DNA of 19,771 bases, taken from the NCBI GenBank assembly GCA_964512305.1, contig CAZEIW010000037.1:1-19771 (forward strand). The letters run 5' to 3'. How positions within the stretch are numbered: the first letter of the stretch is position 1; the number at the start of each line of letters is the position of its first letter. A program made the position numbers and the translations under genes. The notes below the pieces were generated by a model. The model did no database searches. It worked only from the letters and a program-made list of their open reading frames with translations, and was not told the DNA's origin. Positions 1-7,988 of this stretch are shown one piece after another. Source of the DNA: CAZEIW01 sp964512305 (lineage in GTDB: Bacteria; Pseudomonadota; Gammaproteobacteria; Burkholderiales; Burkholderiaceae_F).

Positions 1-252
1 GGTCTAGCCCGGCCATGCCTAGGCGGGGCCTCCCCCGGCGCTGGCGTGCTCCCCGGGCTCGGCGCGTGCTTGAAGCGTTTCAACCTGCACCGACGTGGAT
101 GGCCGGGACAAGCCCGGCCATGACAATGCTTGGCGTCCGCCGTAGCAGGCGTCATCCCCGGGCTCGTCCCGGGGATCCACGTCGGAGCGTGCTTGAAGCG
201 TTTCAACCTGCACCGACGTGGATGGTCGGGACACGCCCGGCCATGACAATGC
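1..252. repeat. Tandem and palindromic intergenic repeat block
   Basis: A 66-bp unit occurs at 64-129 and again at 187-252 with no indels and only about two substitutions, a 123-bp period. Similarity continues past each copy (a TTGGCGTCC-nCCGTA segment follows both). Within the block are hairpins with 9-bp arms and 5-nt loops: 99-121 (ATGGCCGGG / CCCGGCCAT), 154-176 (ATCCCCGGG / CCCGGGGAT) and 222-244 (same as the first with one G-T pair). A half copy (CCCGGCCAT at 8-16) starts the window and a degenerate arm lies near 49-61, so the array extends leftward. Open frames through it are by-products of the repeats. It looks like a dispersed extragenic palindromic family; mobility and function are not shown here. 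Confidence 0.85.
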
Positions 253-301
253 CATTGGCGTCCACCGTACAGCCGTCATAGGCACTCCGAAGGGATCACG
301 C

Positions 302-760
302 ATGCCCCCCTGCCCCACCCTCGACGTCCGCATCCTCGACCCGCGGCTGCACGAGACGCCGCCCGCCTACGCGACCCCCGGATCCGCCGGCCTCGACCTT
401 CGCGCCTGCCTCGACGCGCCCCTGACGCTTGCCCCCGGCGCCTCGGAGCTGATCCCCGCCGGGATCGCGATTCACCTCGCCGACCCAGGCTACGCCGCGG
501 TGATCCTGCCTCGCTCCGGGCTCGGACACCGGCACGGCATCGTGCTCGGCAACCTCGTCGGCTTGATCGACTCCGACTACCAGGGGCAGATCATGGTGTC
601 GGTGTGGAACCGGAGCTCGGCCGCGTACACGCTGCAGCCGCTCGAGCGCGTCGCGCAACTCGTCGTGATCGCGGTGACGCAGGTGCAGCTCAACGTGGTC
701 GACCGTTTCGAGGAAAGCGAGCGCGGCGCCGGCGGGTTCGGCAGCACCGGCACCCGATAG
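302..760 (+). CDS. dut: Deoxyuridine 5'-triphosphate nucleotidohydrolase (dUTPase)
   Basis: Hydrolyses dUTP to dUMP and pyrophosphate, keeping uracil out of DNA and supplying the dTMP precursor; a cytosolic homotrimer in this family. All five dUTPase motifs are present in the 152-aa product: PGSAGLDLRA (26-35), PRSGLG (70-75), GLIDSDYQGQ (87-96, with the catalytic-type Asp90), ERVAQLV (115-121) and the C-terminal arm RGAGGFGSTG (141-150). The length is normal for bacterial trimeric dUTPases. The ATG at 302 is chosen because AAGGGA (290-295) lies 6 nt upstream and the family N-terminus begins here; an in-frame ATG at 218 falls inside the repeat block. The gene converges on the HAF-repeat gene with a 3-bp gap and no room for a separate terminator. 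Confidence 0.96.
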   Translation: MPPCPTLDVRILDPRLHETPPAYATPGSAGLDLRACLDAPLTLAPGASELIPAGIAIHLADPGYAAVILPRSGLGHRHGIVLGNLVGLIDSDYQGQIMVSVWNRSSAAYTLQPLERVAQLVVIAVTQVQLNVVDRFEESERGAGGFGSTGTR

Positions 761-763
761 CGG

Positions 764-1975
764 CTAGGGCCGGCTGCCAGGCGCCCCAACCGGCGAAAGC
801 AGGAAGGCGTGCGCGACGCCGCCGATCGTGCCGCTACCCACGATCTGGCCTTTGTCGTTGATGCCCACCGCGTAGTTCAGCGAAGTCCAGCCGGCCTGCC
901 TGACTTCGGGCAGCGACGAAAGGTCCAGCATCCGCCCGTCTTCGTCGTACAGGAACGCATGGTGGTCGAACTGGACAGCGTCGCCGGCGTGGCCGATGGT
1001 CGCACGGCTCCCGCCCGACACCGACGATTCGGGCGACGACAGCATCGCCCCCTCGCGCGAGCCCAGTGAAGCGTGCCTCATGCCGCCGGCGCGGGTGAGG
1101 GTTCGATGAAGGGCGACCGGCGTCGTCTCGGAATAGCCGACCACCTGGCCGCGGTTGTTGATGGCGCTCGCGAAGCTGTTCCTGCCACCCAGGCTGCCGA
1201 TGTCCTTCATCCCGCCCTCGACGGACACGAATGCATGGTGCGCCGCGTTGCCCGCCGTGTCCGCGTCGCCGACCAACTGGCCCATGTCGTTGATGCCGCG
1301 GGCGTGGCTGGTCGTTCCTCCCAGCGTGCCGAGATCCGCCATCCGGCCACGCTCATAAAGGAACGCGTGCAGTGCCCGGTCGCCCGGTTCGTCGGCGTCG
1401 CCGACGACCTGCCCCCTGCGGTTGATCGCCCGGGCGTGGCTGCGGGTTCCTCCCAGTGTGCCCAGATCCAGCATTCGCCCGCGGCCATACAGGAACGCGT
1501 GCGGCCCGCCGTCACGGGTGGTCTCGGAAAAGCCGACGACCAGCATGTCGTCGTTGATCGCGGTGGCCACGCTGTTGCCTCCGCCCAGCGTGCCGAGATC
1601 GTTCATCCGCCCGCGGTTGTCGCGGACGAAGGCGTGCTCGACAGCGTTGTCGCCCAGGTAGGAGCTGCCCACGACGAAGCCGCGATTGTTGACGGCCGTC
1701 GCGACACTCTGCACGCCATCCAGCGTGCCCAGGTCGACCATCTTGTCGTGATCGAACAGGAAGGCATGGTACGAACGGTTGTCCGGCGTGTACGCGCCGC
1801 CGACGACCTGCGCGCTCTCGTTGACGCCCCTCCCGTCGCTGAACGACCCGCCGATGGTGCCGAGGTCGACGACGGTCCATTGGGCCGCCTGCGCGGCGCA
1901 GCCGAGCGCACTCAACGTCGTGGCCGCCAGCAGGCTACGAACGGCACCGCTCCGAGGCGAATTCCTCGCACGCAT
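764..1975 (-). CDS. Secreted HAF-repeat protein
   Basis: A 403-aa protein built of repeats of the HAF extracellular type. Each unit reads roughly HAFLY-x-x-G-x-M-x-DLGTLGG, then S-x-A-x-AIN-x-x-G-Q-VVG. Seven HAF triplets are visible plus a decayed one (HRTLT), with a less repetitive segment before the last two units. The N-terminus has Arg residues, a hydrophobic stretch (about 14-28) and Ala-rich residues ending AQA-AQW near 30, consistent with a Sec signal peptide. The ATG at 1975 is preferred over an upstream in-frame start at 2185 because it has GAGGTGG just upstream and begins the signal peptide; the upstream extension is Pro/Arg-rich and shadow-like. The protein is probably exported and beta-rich. 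Its function is not known; no enzymatic motif is visible. Confidence 0.85.
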   Translation of the reverse strand: MRARNSPRSGAVRSLLAATTLSALGCAAQAAQWTVVDLGTIGGSFSDGRGVNESAQVVGGAYTPDNRSYHAFLFDHDKMVDLGTLDGVQSVATAVNNRGFVVGSSYLGDNAVEHAFVRDNRGRMNDLGTLGGGNSVATAINDDMLVVGFSETTRDGGPHAFLYGRGRMLDLGTLGGTRSHARAINRRGQVVGDADEPGDRALHAFLYERGRMADLGTLGGTTSHARGINDMGQLVGDADTAGNAAHHAFVSVEGGMKDIGSLGGRNSFASAINNRGQVVGYSETTPVALHRTLTRAGGMRHASLGSREGAMLSSPESSVSGGSRATIGHAGDAVQFDHHAFLYDEDGRMLDLSSLPEVRQAGWTSLNYAVGINDKGQIVGSGTIGGVAHAFLLSPVGAPGSRP

Positions 1976-2217
1976 CGGTCCACCTCGGCCTGAAGCGTCT
2001 GGGGAAGACTGCAAGCGCACATTGGCTCGCGCGATCGCGCAAGTCAAGAGAGAATCGTCACGAGCCCCGGATGACTGGGGGGGTTTCGACTGCGGCAGGC
2101 GTGCCTGTGGCCGCTGCGGTCGGATCGAGGCGCCGGGAGGGACGCTGGCTGTTGCCTTTCCGGGAGGACGAGGAGCAATCTCCACAGTAGGGACTTCACG
2201 AAAACGGAGCGCGCGCC
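1976..2217. promoter_or_regulatory. Divergent intergenic region, HAF gene / quinone reductase
   Basis: This 242-bp gap separates divergently transcribed genes. On the minus strand a good -35-like TTGACT (complement of 2042-2047) is followed at 17 bp by a weak -10-like CAATGT (complement of 2019-2024). A perfect 12-bp palindrome, GCGCGATCGCGC (2029-2040), sits between them. Upstream of the plus-strand gene only GGAG, about 11 nt before the ATG at 2218, is evident; I see no convincing plus-strand promoter. The promoter assignment is weak. Confidence 0.3.
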
Positions 2218-3234
2218 ATGAAGCAAGTCTGGATCACCGCCACCGGAGGCCCGGAAACCCTGCAGCTGCGAGAGGCTGCCGACGCGCCGCCGCAGGCCGG
2301 GGAGCTGCGCATCAAGGTCAGGGCCAGCGGCATCAACTTCGCGGACATACTGGCCCGCAAAGGCCTTTATCCGGACGCACCGAAACTCCCGGCCGTCGTT
2401 GGTTACGAAGTCTCGGGCATCGTCGATGCCGCCGGCCCGCAGGTGGACGCAGCCTGGATCGGCAAGGAGGTCTTCGCCCTCACTCGCTTTCGCGGCTATG
2501 CCGACGCCGTCGTGGTGCCGCAGGTCCAGGTCTTCGAGAAGCCCGCCGCCTTGAGCTTCGAGCAGGCGGCGGCGATCCCGGTCAACTACCTGACGGCCTG
2601 GCAGCTGCTTGTCGTGATGGGCGCGCTGAAGCCGGGCGAGACGGTGCTGATCCACAACGCGGGCAGCGGCGTCGGGCTGGCGGCGATCGATATCGCCCGC
2701 CATATCGGCGCCACGATCTACGGCACCGCGAGCGCCGGCAAGCATGCCTTTCTCAAGCAGCGCGGCTTGCACGAGGCGATCGACTACACCAGGCTCGACT
2801 GGACGCGCGAGGTGGCCCGGCTGACACAAGGGCGCGGCGTGGAGCTCATCACCGACCCGCTCGGCGGTTCGGAATGGAAGAAGAGTTATGGCGCTTTGCG
2901 CCACACGGGCAGGCTCGGGATGTTCGGCGCCTCCACGGCCACCGAATCGGGGCTGCCCGGCCCGCTGAAGCTGCTCAAGGTGGGATTGAGCATGCCATGG
3001 TTCAACCCGGTGGCGTTGATGAATCAGAACCGCGCGGTGTTCGGCGTCAACCTCGGGCACCTGTGGCACGAGGTGCCGAAGATCGAGGCCTGGATGAAGT
3101 CTTTGCTGGAGGGGGTGGATGCAGGGTGGGTGCGCCCGCATGTGGACAGGACATTCCCGCTGGCGCAGGCGGGCGAGGCGCAGGCTTATATCGAGGAACG
3201 CAAGAACACGGGCAAGGTCGTCCTCGTCATTTGA
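2218..3234 (+). CDS. Zinc-free NADPH:quinone oxidoreductase-like protein (MDR superfamily, VAT-1/QOR type)
   Basis: A 338-aa medium-chain dehydrogenase/reductase likely to transfer a hydride from NADPH to a quinone or an activated alkene; cytosolic. The N-terminal GroES-like domain has the QOR pattern (ASGINFADILARKGLYP at 37-53, PAVVGYEVSGIV at 58-69) and lacks the Cys/His zinc ligands of alcohol dehydrogenases. The Rossmann nucleotide site is AGSGVGLAA (148-156), followed by IDIARHIGATIYGTAS. The end, NTGKVVLVI, is a classic QOR terminus. A segment around 245-285 (LKLLKVGLSMPWFNPVALM, FGVNLGHLW) is typical of VAT-1-like members. GGAG lies about 11 nt before the ATG. It appears monocistronic, divergent from the HAF gene. 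The substrate cannot be read from the sequence. Confidence 0.88.
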   Translation: MKQVWITATGGPETLQLREAADAPPQAGELRIKVRASGINFADILARKGLYPDAPKLPAVVGYEVSGIVDAAGPQVDAAWIGKEVFALTRFRGYADAVVVPQVQVFEKPAALSFEQAAAIPVNYLTAWQLLVVMGALKPGETVLIHNAGSGVGLAAIDIARHIGATIYGTASAGKHAFLKQRGLHEAIDYTRLDWTREVARLTQGRGVELITDPLGGSEWKKSYGALRHTGRLGMFGASTATESGLPGPLKLLKVGLSMPWFNPVALMNQNRAVFGVNLGHLWHEVPKIEAWMKSLLEGVDAGWVRPHVDRTFPLAQAGEAQAYIEERKNTGKVVLVI

Positions 3235-3368
3235 CTCGTGGAGGTCCCCGTTTCGGTTCTCGCGACCCTTTCGGTGTGAGGGCGTTTGCGTCCGGTCAGC
3301 GCCGGAAAGGATAGATTTCGCCTATAACGAGAAGTCTTGGAGCTTCCGCAGCCTGTCAGGGGACCGAG

Positions 3369-4880
3369 GTGCTTGCTTCGAAAGTCGCAAAACCGCGCCA
3401 CCCGGAGGCGTTGCGGACCGGCACGCTGATCTTCCAACCGGCGCTCACGCGCGGTTCCGCCGCGGATCCACTGGAAAGCGAGGCCGATCGCGTCGCATCC
3501 GACGCGATGCGCTCGCCGCATGGTCGGCTCCAACCAAGCGCTGCCGCGCTTGGGGCATCACCGAAGAGCGGGGTGCCTGTGCCCATGGCCGATGTGCCGA
3601 AGTCGCCGGGCCGCCCTCTCGAGCCCGATGTCCGCAGGTTCTTCGAAGCAAGGATGGGCTACGACTTCTCTTCGGTTCGAGTGCATGCGGACGCCGGCTC
3701 CGCGAAGTCCGCCGCCTCGATCGGGGCAAACGCATACACGTTCGGCACGCGCATTTCCTTCGCCGCCAACCGATATGACCCGCGAACGCACGCGGGGCGA
3801 CTCCTGATCGCTCATGAGCTCGCCCATGTCGTGCAGCAGCGCACGTCGGGGCAGGACGCCGGACTCATGGCAGGTCCGGGCATCGGCCGGGTGCAACGCC
3901 AGCCTGCTCCCAATCCTCCGAGCGATCCGCTGTCCGCGCCGCTTTCGCGCGCGGAATGGCAGTCGGTCCATGGATGGCTTCAAGCCGGGAAAGTCGGCGG
4001 TGCTGCGCTTGGCGGCGATGCCGACAAGAACGCGGAAGCGGTCGCCGCGGCAATTTTCTGCGGCCGACTGTCTCAAGTGGACCCATCGAGGCACCAGCAC
4101 GACCCGTTGCTATGCTCGAAGCCGGACGAGATCCCTCGAGAGAACGCGACCTTCAGGCTTCTGAAAGACAACATCACGCAGGGCGAACTGATCCTTCCCG
4201 TTGCTCCTGCCACGATGGCGATCGACAGCAAGGGCAGCGACAAGACGTTCGACAGTCTTGCGAAGGGGCCCGTGCCCGTCAAAAGCCTGCCGCAAGAGCT
4301 CACGCTGCCGGCTGCCCTGGTTCGAGAGCTCGGGAATGTCGAGGCACAGACGAAAAAGTCGAAAGCCGAAGAGGGCTTCAGGCTGCTTCGCGGCGATACG
4401 TCGAAGGGAGCGGCCTATCGAGAGGTGCGCGCGCCCACCGGGACCAGTCGGAGCGGCGGAAGTCCGGCGTCCCTGAGACAAGTCAGCGTCGAGCCGGTTT
4501 CGGCGGTCACCGGAGAGACGCTGGCGGTCGAGGCTCACACGCATCCGCCGATGGACGAGCAGGGGACGAGCTTCGAATATCCGAGCTTCAACATGCAGGT
4601 CGGTGGCGGGTCGGTCGGGGACTTCGAGAGCTTCGTGCGCAGGCCCGTCAACGTGTTCCTGGTGCGGTCGACCACCAAGACTTTCGCCTTCGTGCGAACG
4701 GCCGAATTCGCGGCATGGGTCGCCAAGGTCGGCACCGAAGCCGCCGTCAAGGAGCTCGAGGACGAGGAAAGCAAAGTGCAGGCGGGAATGCGCGACCGCC
4801 TGAGGGCGGTCGCGACGAATCCGCAGCACCCGCTGGGAGTCTATTTCGGCGACTCCGACAAGCCGCTGCGACGACAGTAA
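3369..4880 (+). CDS. DUF4157 (eCIS core) protein with C-terminal JAMM-like HTHP region
   Basis: A 503-aa protein with a GTG start supported by AGGGGA (3358-3363) 5 nt upstream. Residues about 80-158 form a clear DUF4157/eCIS_core domain: GRPLEPDVRRFFEARMGYDF, SSVRVHADAGSAKSAASIGA, a TFGTRISFA segment, and LLIAHELAHVVQQR with the zinc-protease-like HELAH at 149-153. The middle (about 185-345) is unassigned. The C-terminal part contains VEAHTHPPM (387-395), SVGDFESF (415-422) and a following VFLVRSTTKTFAFVRT strand pair. This resembles the HxHP...SxxD metal site of JAB/MPN or DUF4329-like toxin domains, but with a longer spacer. There is no signal peptide, as expected for cytosol-loaded injection cargo. 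DUF4157 is common in effectors of extracellular contractile injection systems, yet no sheath, tube or baseplate gene is nearby. The toxin role is inference. Confidence 0.82.
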   Translation: MLASKVAKPRHPEALRTGTLIFQPALTRGSAADPLESEADRVASDAMRSPHGRLQPSAAALGASPKSGVPVPMADVPKSPGRPLEPDVRRFFEARMGYDFSSVRVHADAGSAKSAASIGANAYTFGTRISFAANRYDPRTHAGRLLIAHELAHVVQQRTSGQDAGLMAGPGIGRVQRQPAPNPPSDPLSAPLSRAEWQSVHGWLQAGKVGGAALGGDADKNAEAVAAAIFCGRLSQVDPSRHQHDPLLCSKPDEIPRENATFRLLKDNITQGELILPVAPATMAIDSKGSDKTFDSLAKGPVPVKSLPQELTLPAALVRELGNVEAQTKKSKAEEGFRLLRGDTSKGAAYREVRAPTGTSRSGGSPASLRQVSVEPVSAVTGETLAVEAHTHPPMDEQGTSFEYPSFNMQVGGGSVGDFESFVRRPVNVFLVRSTTKTFAFVRTAEFAAWVAKVGTEAAVKELEDEESKVQAGMRDRLRAVATNPQHPLGVYFGDSDKPLRRQ

Positions 4881-4894
4881 TCAGAGTATCTCCC

Positions 4895-5884
4895 TTACAT
4901 TCCCCACCGCAGTGCCGCCGTGCACACCGGCGCGTCCCACCACGCCCGCAGCCGCGCATCGAGCACCGTCACCGTGAGCGAGCAGCCCGCCATCTCGAGC
5001 GACGTGACATAGGAACCCACCAGGAACCGCGCGATCGAAAGCCCGGCATCCGCGAGCAGCCGGCGCGCGGAGTTGGCCATCAGGTAGAGCTCCATCGCGG
5101 GCGTGCCGCCGAAGCCGTTGACGAGCAGCAGGACCTCGGAGCCGGCCGGCGGCCTCAGGTCCTTGACGATCGCGCCGATCATCTCGGCGGCGATCGCGTC
5201 GGCCGTGGCGAGCTTCACGCGCCGGCGCCCCGGCTCGCCGTGGATCCCGACGCCCATCTCCATCTCGTCGGGCCCGAGTTCGAACGTCGGCTTGCCCGCG
5301 GCAGGGACCGTGCAGGAGGTGAGCGCGACGCCCATCGAACGCGTCTGGGCGTTGACAGTGCGGCCGAGCTGGGCGAGCGACGCCAGATCCTGCCCCTGCT
5401 CGGCCGCGGCGCCGACGATCTTCTCGACCACCAGCGTCCCCGCCACACCGCGCCGCCCGGTCGAATGAGTCGAGGCCTCGACCGCGACGTCGTCGTCGGT
5501 GATGACCGTGGCCGTCTGCCTTCCGCAAAGCTCCGCGCCAAGCTGGAAGTTCATGACGTCGCCCGCGTAGTTCTTGACCACCAGCAAGACGCCGGCGCCG
5601 CCGTCGACCGCCTCGGCCGCCGCGACGATCTGGTCCGGCGTCGGCGACGTGAACACCTGCCCGGGACAGGCGGCATCGAGCATGCCATGCCCGACGAAGC
5701 CCGCGTGCAGGGGCTCGTGCCCCGAGCCGCCGCCGGACACGAGCCCGACCTTGCCGGGTTTGAGCTGCGCGCGCCGGACGAACTTGTACTCCTCGCCGAC
5801 GGCGACGATGTCCGCGTGCGCGGCCGCGAATCCGTCGAGGCTCTCCGAGAGCAGCGTAGCCGGATCGTTGATCAGCTTCTTCAC
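4895..5884 (-). CDS. dhaK: Dihydroxyacetone kinase, ketose-binding subunit DhaK
   Basis: The 329-aa subunit binds dihydroxyacetone (or a similar short ketose) covalently as a hemiaminal on a histidine and receives phosphate from ADP-bound DhaL. Expected residues are present: GGGSGHEPLHAGFVG with His56, KNYAGDVMNF with Asp109, and GVGIHGEPG with His215 (the equivalent of the substrate-linking histidine of E. coli DhaK). Length and N-terminus (MKKLINDP) match the family. The start is GTG with a strong GGGGAGG five nucleotides upstream. It is the last gene of the 12-gene operon, 33 bp after the HTH-like gene and separated from DhaL by four genes, which is unusual because dhaK and dhaL are normally adjacent. 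Related kinases act on erythrulose, so the exact ketose remains open. Confidence 0.95.
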   Translation of the reverse strand: MKKLINDPATLLSESLDGFAAAHADIVAVGEEYKFVRRAQLKPGKVGLVSGGGSGHEPLHAGFVGHGMLDAACPGQVFTSPTPDQIVAAAEAVDGGAGVLLVVKNYAGDVMNFQLGAELCGRQTATVITDDDVAVEASTHSTGRRGVAGTLVVEKIVGAAAEQGQDLASLAQLGRTVNAQTRSMGVALTSCTVPAAGKPTFELGPDEMEMGVGIHGEPGRRRVKLATADAIAAEMIGAIVKDLRPPAGSEVLLLVNGFGGTPAMELYLMANSARRLLADAGLSIARFLVGSYVTSLEMAGCSLTVTVLDARLRAWWDAPVCTAALRWGM

Positions 5885-5917
5885 AGGTCCCTCCCCTTCG
5901 GCGCCGCGGCGCCGCCC

Positions 5918-6352
5918 TCAGAGCTGCTCCAGGTGGCGCGCGATCGAACGCACCAGATCGTCCAGCAGATCGTCGAGCAGCCGGTTGCGCTCCGCGCTGC
6001 CGAGGTCGGGCACGCTCAGGGTGACGCTGCGCGAGGTCTGGCGCGCGGCCACCAGCCGCATCTGCGTGTGGTGCGCCTGCGCGTACGCGTCCAGGAACTC
6101 GCGCCGGTCCGGTGGCGCGAAGTGGCACACGCTGAAGATCGTCTCGAGGTGCTGCGCCGGGATCGGCACCGGATAGATCGGGTTCGAGATCTGCGAGATG
6201 AACGACCGGTTCTTGCCCAGCGCGTGCGCCAGGCGCTGTCGCGTTCCCGACGGGCGGTTGTCGAGCACGCGCCGCAGCACGGTCTTGTACTGCGCAACCG
6301 CCGCGGCGGTGACGCGCGGCTCCGATTTTCGGCTGGGGCGGGCGCTAGCCAT
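5918..6352 (-). CDS. Small helix-turn-helix-like protein in the dha operon
   Basis: A 144-aa protein I do not recognise by name. Residues 20-60 (QYKTVLRRVL, then GTRQRLAHALGKNRSFISQIS at 36-56) look like a Cro/CI-type helix-turn-helix: a helix, the ALGKNRS turn and a recognition helix SFISQIS. A second helical region (HLETIFSVCHFAPPDRREFLDAY at 68-90) follows. The C-terminus (about 118-144) is Leu/Asp-rich, predicted helical and perhaps a dimerisation segment. No ligand-binding or catalytic domain fits in this length. The ATG at 6352 overlaps the enzyme I stop by 8 bp, so it is translationally coupled, and dhaK follows after 33 bp. Its place between enzyme I and DhaK makes it a candidate local regulator or a PTS-relay partner. 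DNA binding is inferred from the HTH pattern only. Confidence 0.7.
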   Translation of the reverse strand: MASARPSRKSEPRVTAAAVAQYKTVLRRVLDNRPSGTRQRLAHALGKNRSFISQISNPIYPVPIPAQHLETIFSVCHFAPPDRREFLDAYAQAHHTQMRLVAARQTSRSVTLSVPDLGSAERNRLLDDLLDDLVRSIARHLEQL

Positions 6353-7988
6353 TGTGGGGCCTCGCTTCAGGCCCCGCTTGCGGCGCCAGCCGCACGCCGG
6401 CGATCGCCAGCTTTGCGCGCCCGATCGCCGCGGGCGCCATCGACAGGGAGCGCAGCCCCGCACCCAGGAGCGCCGGGATCGCGCGGGGATCGCCGCCGGC
6501 GTCGCCGCACAGGCTGACCTCGATCTCGCGTGCCTGGCCCACCCGCGCGACGTCGCGGACGAGCCGCAGCATCGCAAGCTGGGTCGGGCTCGCGAGATCG
6601 GCCACCGCGGGATTGTCCCGCCCGGCGGCGGCGACGTACTGCGCGAGGTCGTTGGAACCGATCGACAGGAAATCCGCATCGAAGGTCTCGGCCGCGATCG
6701 CGGCCGCCGGAACCTCGATCATGATCCCGAGCCGCGGCCGCGCGCAGCGCACGCCGGCGGCCTGGAGGCGCTGCAGCTCCTCGTTCAGCATCGCGCGCGC
6801 CGCTTCGAGCTCGCGCGGCAGCGTCACCATCGGCAGCATGACCTTGACCTGTCCGTGCACCGCGGCGCGCGCGAGCGCGCGCAGCTGGGCGCGGAACACC
6901 TCGGGGCGCGCCAGGCTCAGCCGCAGCCCCCGCACGCCCAGGAACGGATTGCCTTCGCCGTCGATCGTCAGGCCGGCGATCGGCTTGTCGCCGCCGGCGT
7001 CGAGCGTGCGTATCGTCACCGGCCGCCCTTGCGCCCATTCGGCGATGCGGCGATAGGCGAGGTACTGGCTGTCCTCGTCCGGCAGGCCGCCGCTGCGCTC
7101 GAACAGGAATTCCGTGCGCACCAGGCCGATGCCGTCGCAGATCGACGGGTCGAGCGCATCGAGCTCGGACGGGTCGGCGATGTTGAGCAGCACCCGGATC
7201 CGCGTGCCGTCGGCCGTATACGCAGGCGCAGGCAGCAGGCGCCGGCCGGCCTCGAGCTCGCGCGCGAACTCGTCCGAGGCGCGCGCGAATTCGGCGCGCG
7301 CCCGCGGCGACGGCGCGACGATCAGCTCGCCGCGGTCGGCGTCCAGCAGCGCGTGCTCCGAAGCGCGGGGACGCAGCTCCGCGAGCGTGCGGTCGACATT
7401 GACCACCATCGGCACGCCGCGCGAGCGGGCCAGCATCGCGACGTGGCTGTTGGAGCTGCCCGCGGTGAGCGCGATCGCGCCGCCGCGCGCCCAGTCGATG
7501 CCCAGGAAGCGCGAGGGCGGCAGGTCCTCCGCGACCACGAGCGCTCCGTTGGGCACCGGCTCCTCGGGATCGGCGCCCATCAGCAGGTCGAGCACGCGGT
7601 CGCGGATGTCCTGCAGGTCGGTCGCACGGCCGCGGAAGTACAGGTCGCTCGACTCCAGGTAGCCCACGATCTCGGCATCGAGCGCGGCGCGCCACGCCAG
7701 GTGCGCCGGCCGTCCCTGCGCGATCGAATCGAAGGCGGGCGCCGACAGCACGTTGTCCTCGAGCATCGCCACCTGGAACGCGACGATCTCGGCCGCCGCA
7801 TCGGTCGCGCTGGCAGCCAGCTCGCGCAGCGCGGCGGTGGCGCCCGCGATCGCCTGCTGCAGCGCGGCAGCCTCCTTTGCCGGCTCGCCGGCCGATCGCG
7901 TTTTCGCCGGCGCGGCGCCGAGAACGAACAGCGTGCCTTGCGCGAATCCGGGCGATGCCGGGCGGCCGAGGATCCGCAGCTCGTTCAT
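6345..7988 (-). CDS. PEP-protein phosphotransferase (enzyme I), dedicated to DHA kinase
   Basis: The enzyme autophosphorylates with PEP and passes the phosphate to HPr. The 547-aa protein has both enzyme I halves: the N-terminal HPr-binding/phosphohistidine domain with TAGSSNSHVAMLARSRGVPM (His182), and the C-terminal PEP-binding barrel with GIGLVRTEFLF (287-297), RTLDAGGDKP (327-336), MIEVPAAA (423-430), SIGSNDLAQY (442-451) and SLCGDAGGDP (492-501) carrying Cys494. It is slightly shorter than typical PtsI (about 575 aa) but complete, unlike the truncated enzyme I segment at the end of E. coli DhaM. Its ATG overlaps the HPr stop as ATGA. A separate housekeeping or nitrogen-PTS enzyme I may exist elsewhere; the position here argues for a private relay to DhaM. 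Confidence 0.93.
   Translation of the reverse strand: MNELRILGRPASPGFAQGTLFVLGAAPAKTRSAGEPAKEAAALQQAIAGATAALRELAASATDAAAEIVAFQVAMLEDNVLSAPAFDSIAQGRPAHLAWRAALDAEIVGYLESSDLYFRGRATDLQDIRDRVLDLLMGADPEEPVPNGALVVAEDLPPSRFLGIDWARGGAIALTAGSSNSHVAMLARSRGVPMVVNVDRTLAELRPRASEHALLDADRGELIVAPSPRARAEFARASDEFARELEAGRRLLPAPAYTADGTRIRVLLNIADPSELDALDPSICDGIGLVRTEFLFERSGGLPDEDSQYLAYRRIAEWAQGRPVTIRTLDAGGDKPIAGLTIDGEGNPFLGVRGLRLSLARPEVFRAQLRALARAAVHGQVKVMLPMVTLPRELEAARAMLNEELQRLQAAGVRCARPRLGIMIEVPAAAIAAETFDADFLSIGSNDLAQYVAAAGRDNPAVADLASPTQLAMLRLVRDVARVGQAREIEVSLCGDAGGDPRAIPALLGAGLRSLSMAPAAIGRAKLAIAGVRLAPQAGPEARPHNG

Noticed and set aside
64..252. Possible CRISPR array
   Set aside because: Only two 66-bp repeats separated by 57 bp that itself contains related palindromes. 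Repeat length and internal hairpins do not fit CRISPR, and no cas gene is nearby.
3286..3328. Promoter for the DUF4157 gene from TTGCGT and TATAAC
   Set aside because: The two hexamers are about 31 bp apart, too far for a sigma-70 promoter, and no better -35 is found upstream of TATAAC.
3956..6517. Long plus-strand open frame (over 800 codons) spanning the DUF4157 gene end, dhaK and the HTH-like gene
   Set aside because: It crosses genes on both strands, has low-complexity Arg-rich translation and no start signal. Treated as a shadow.
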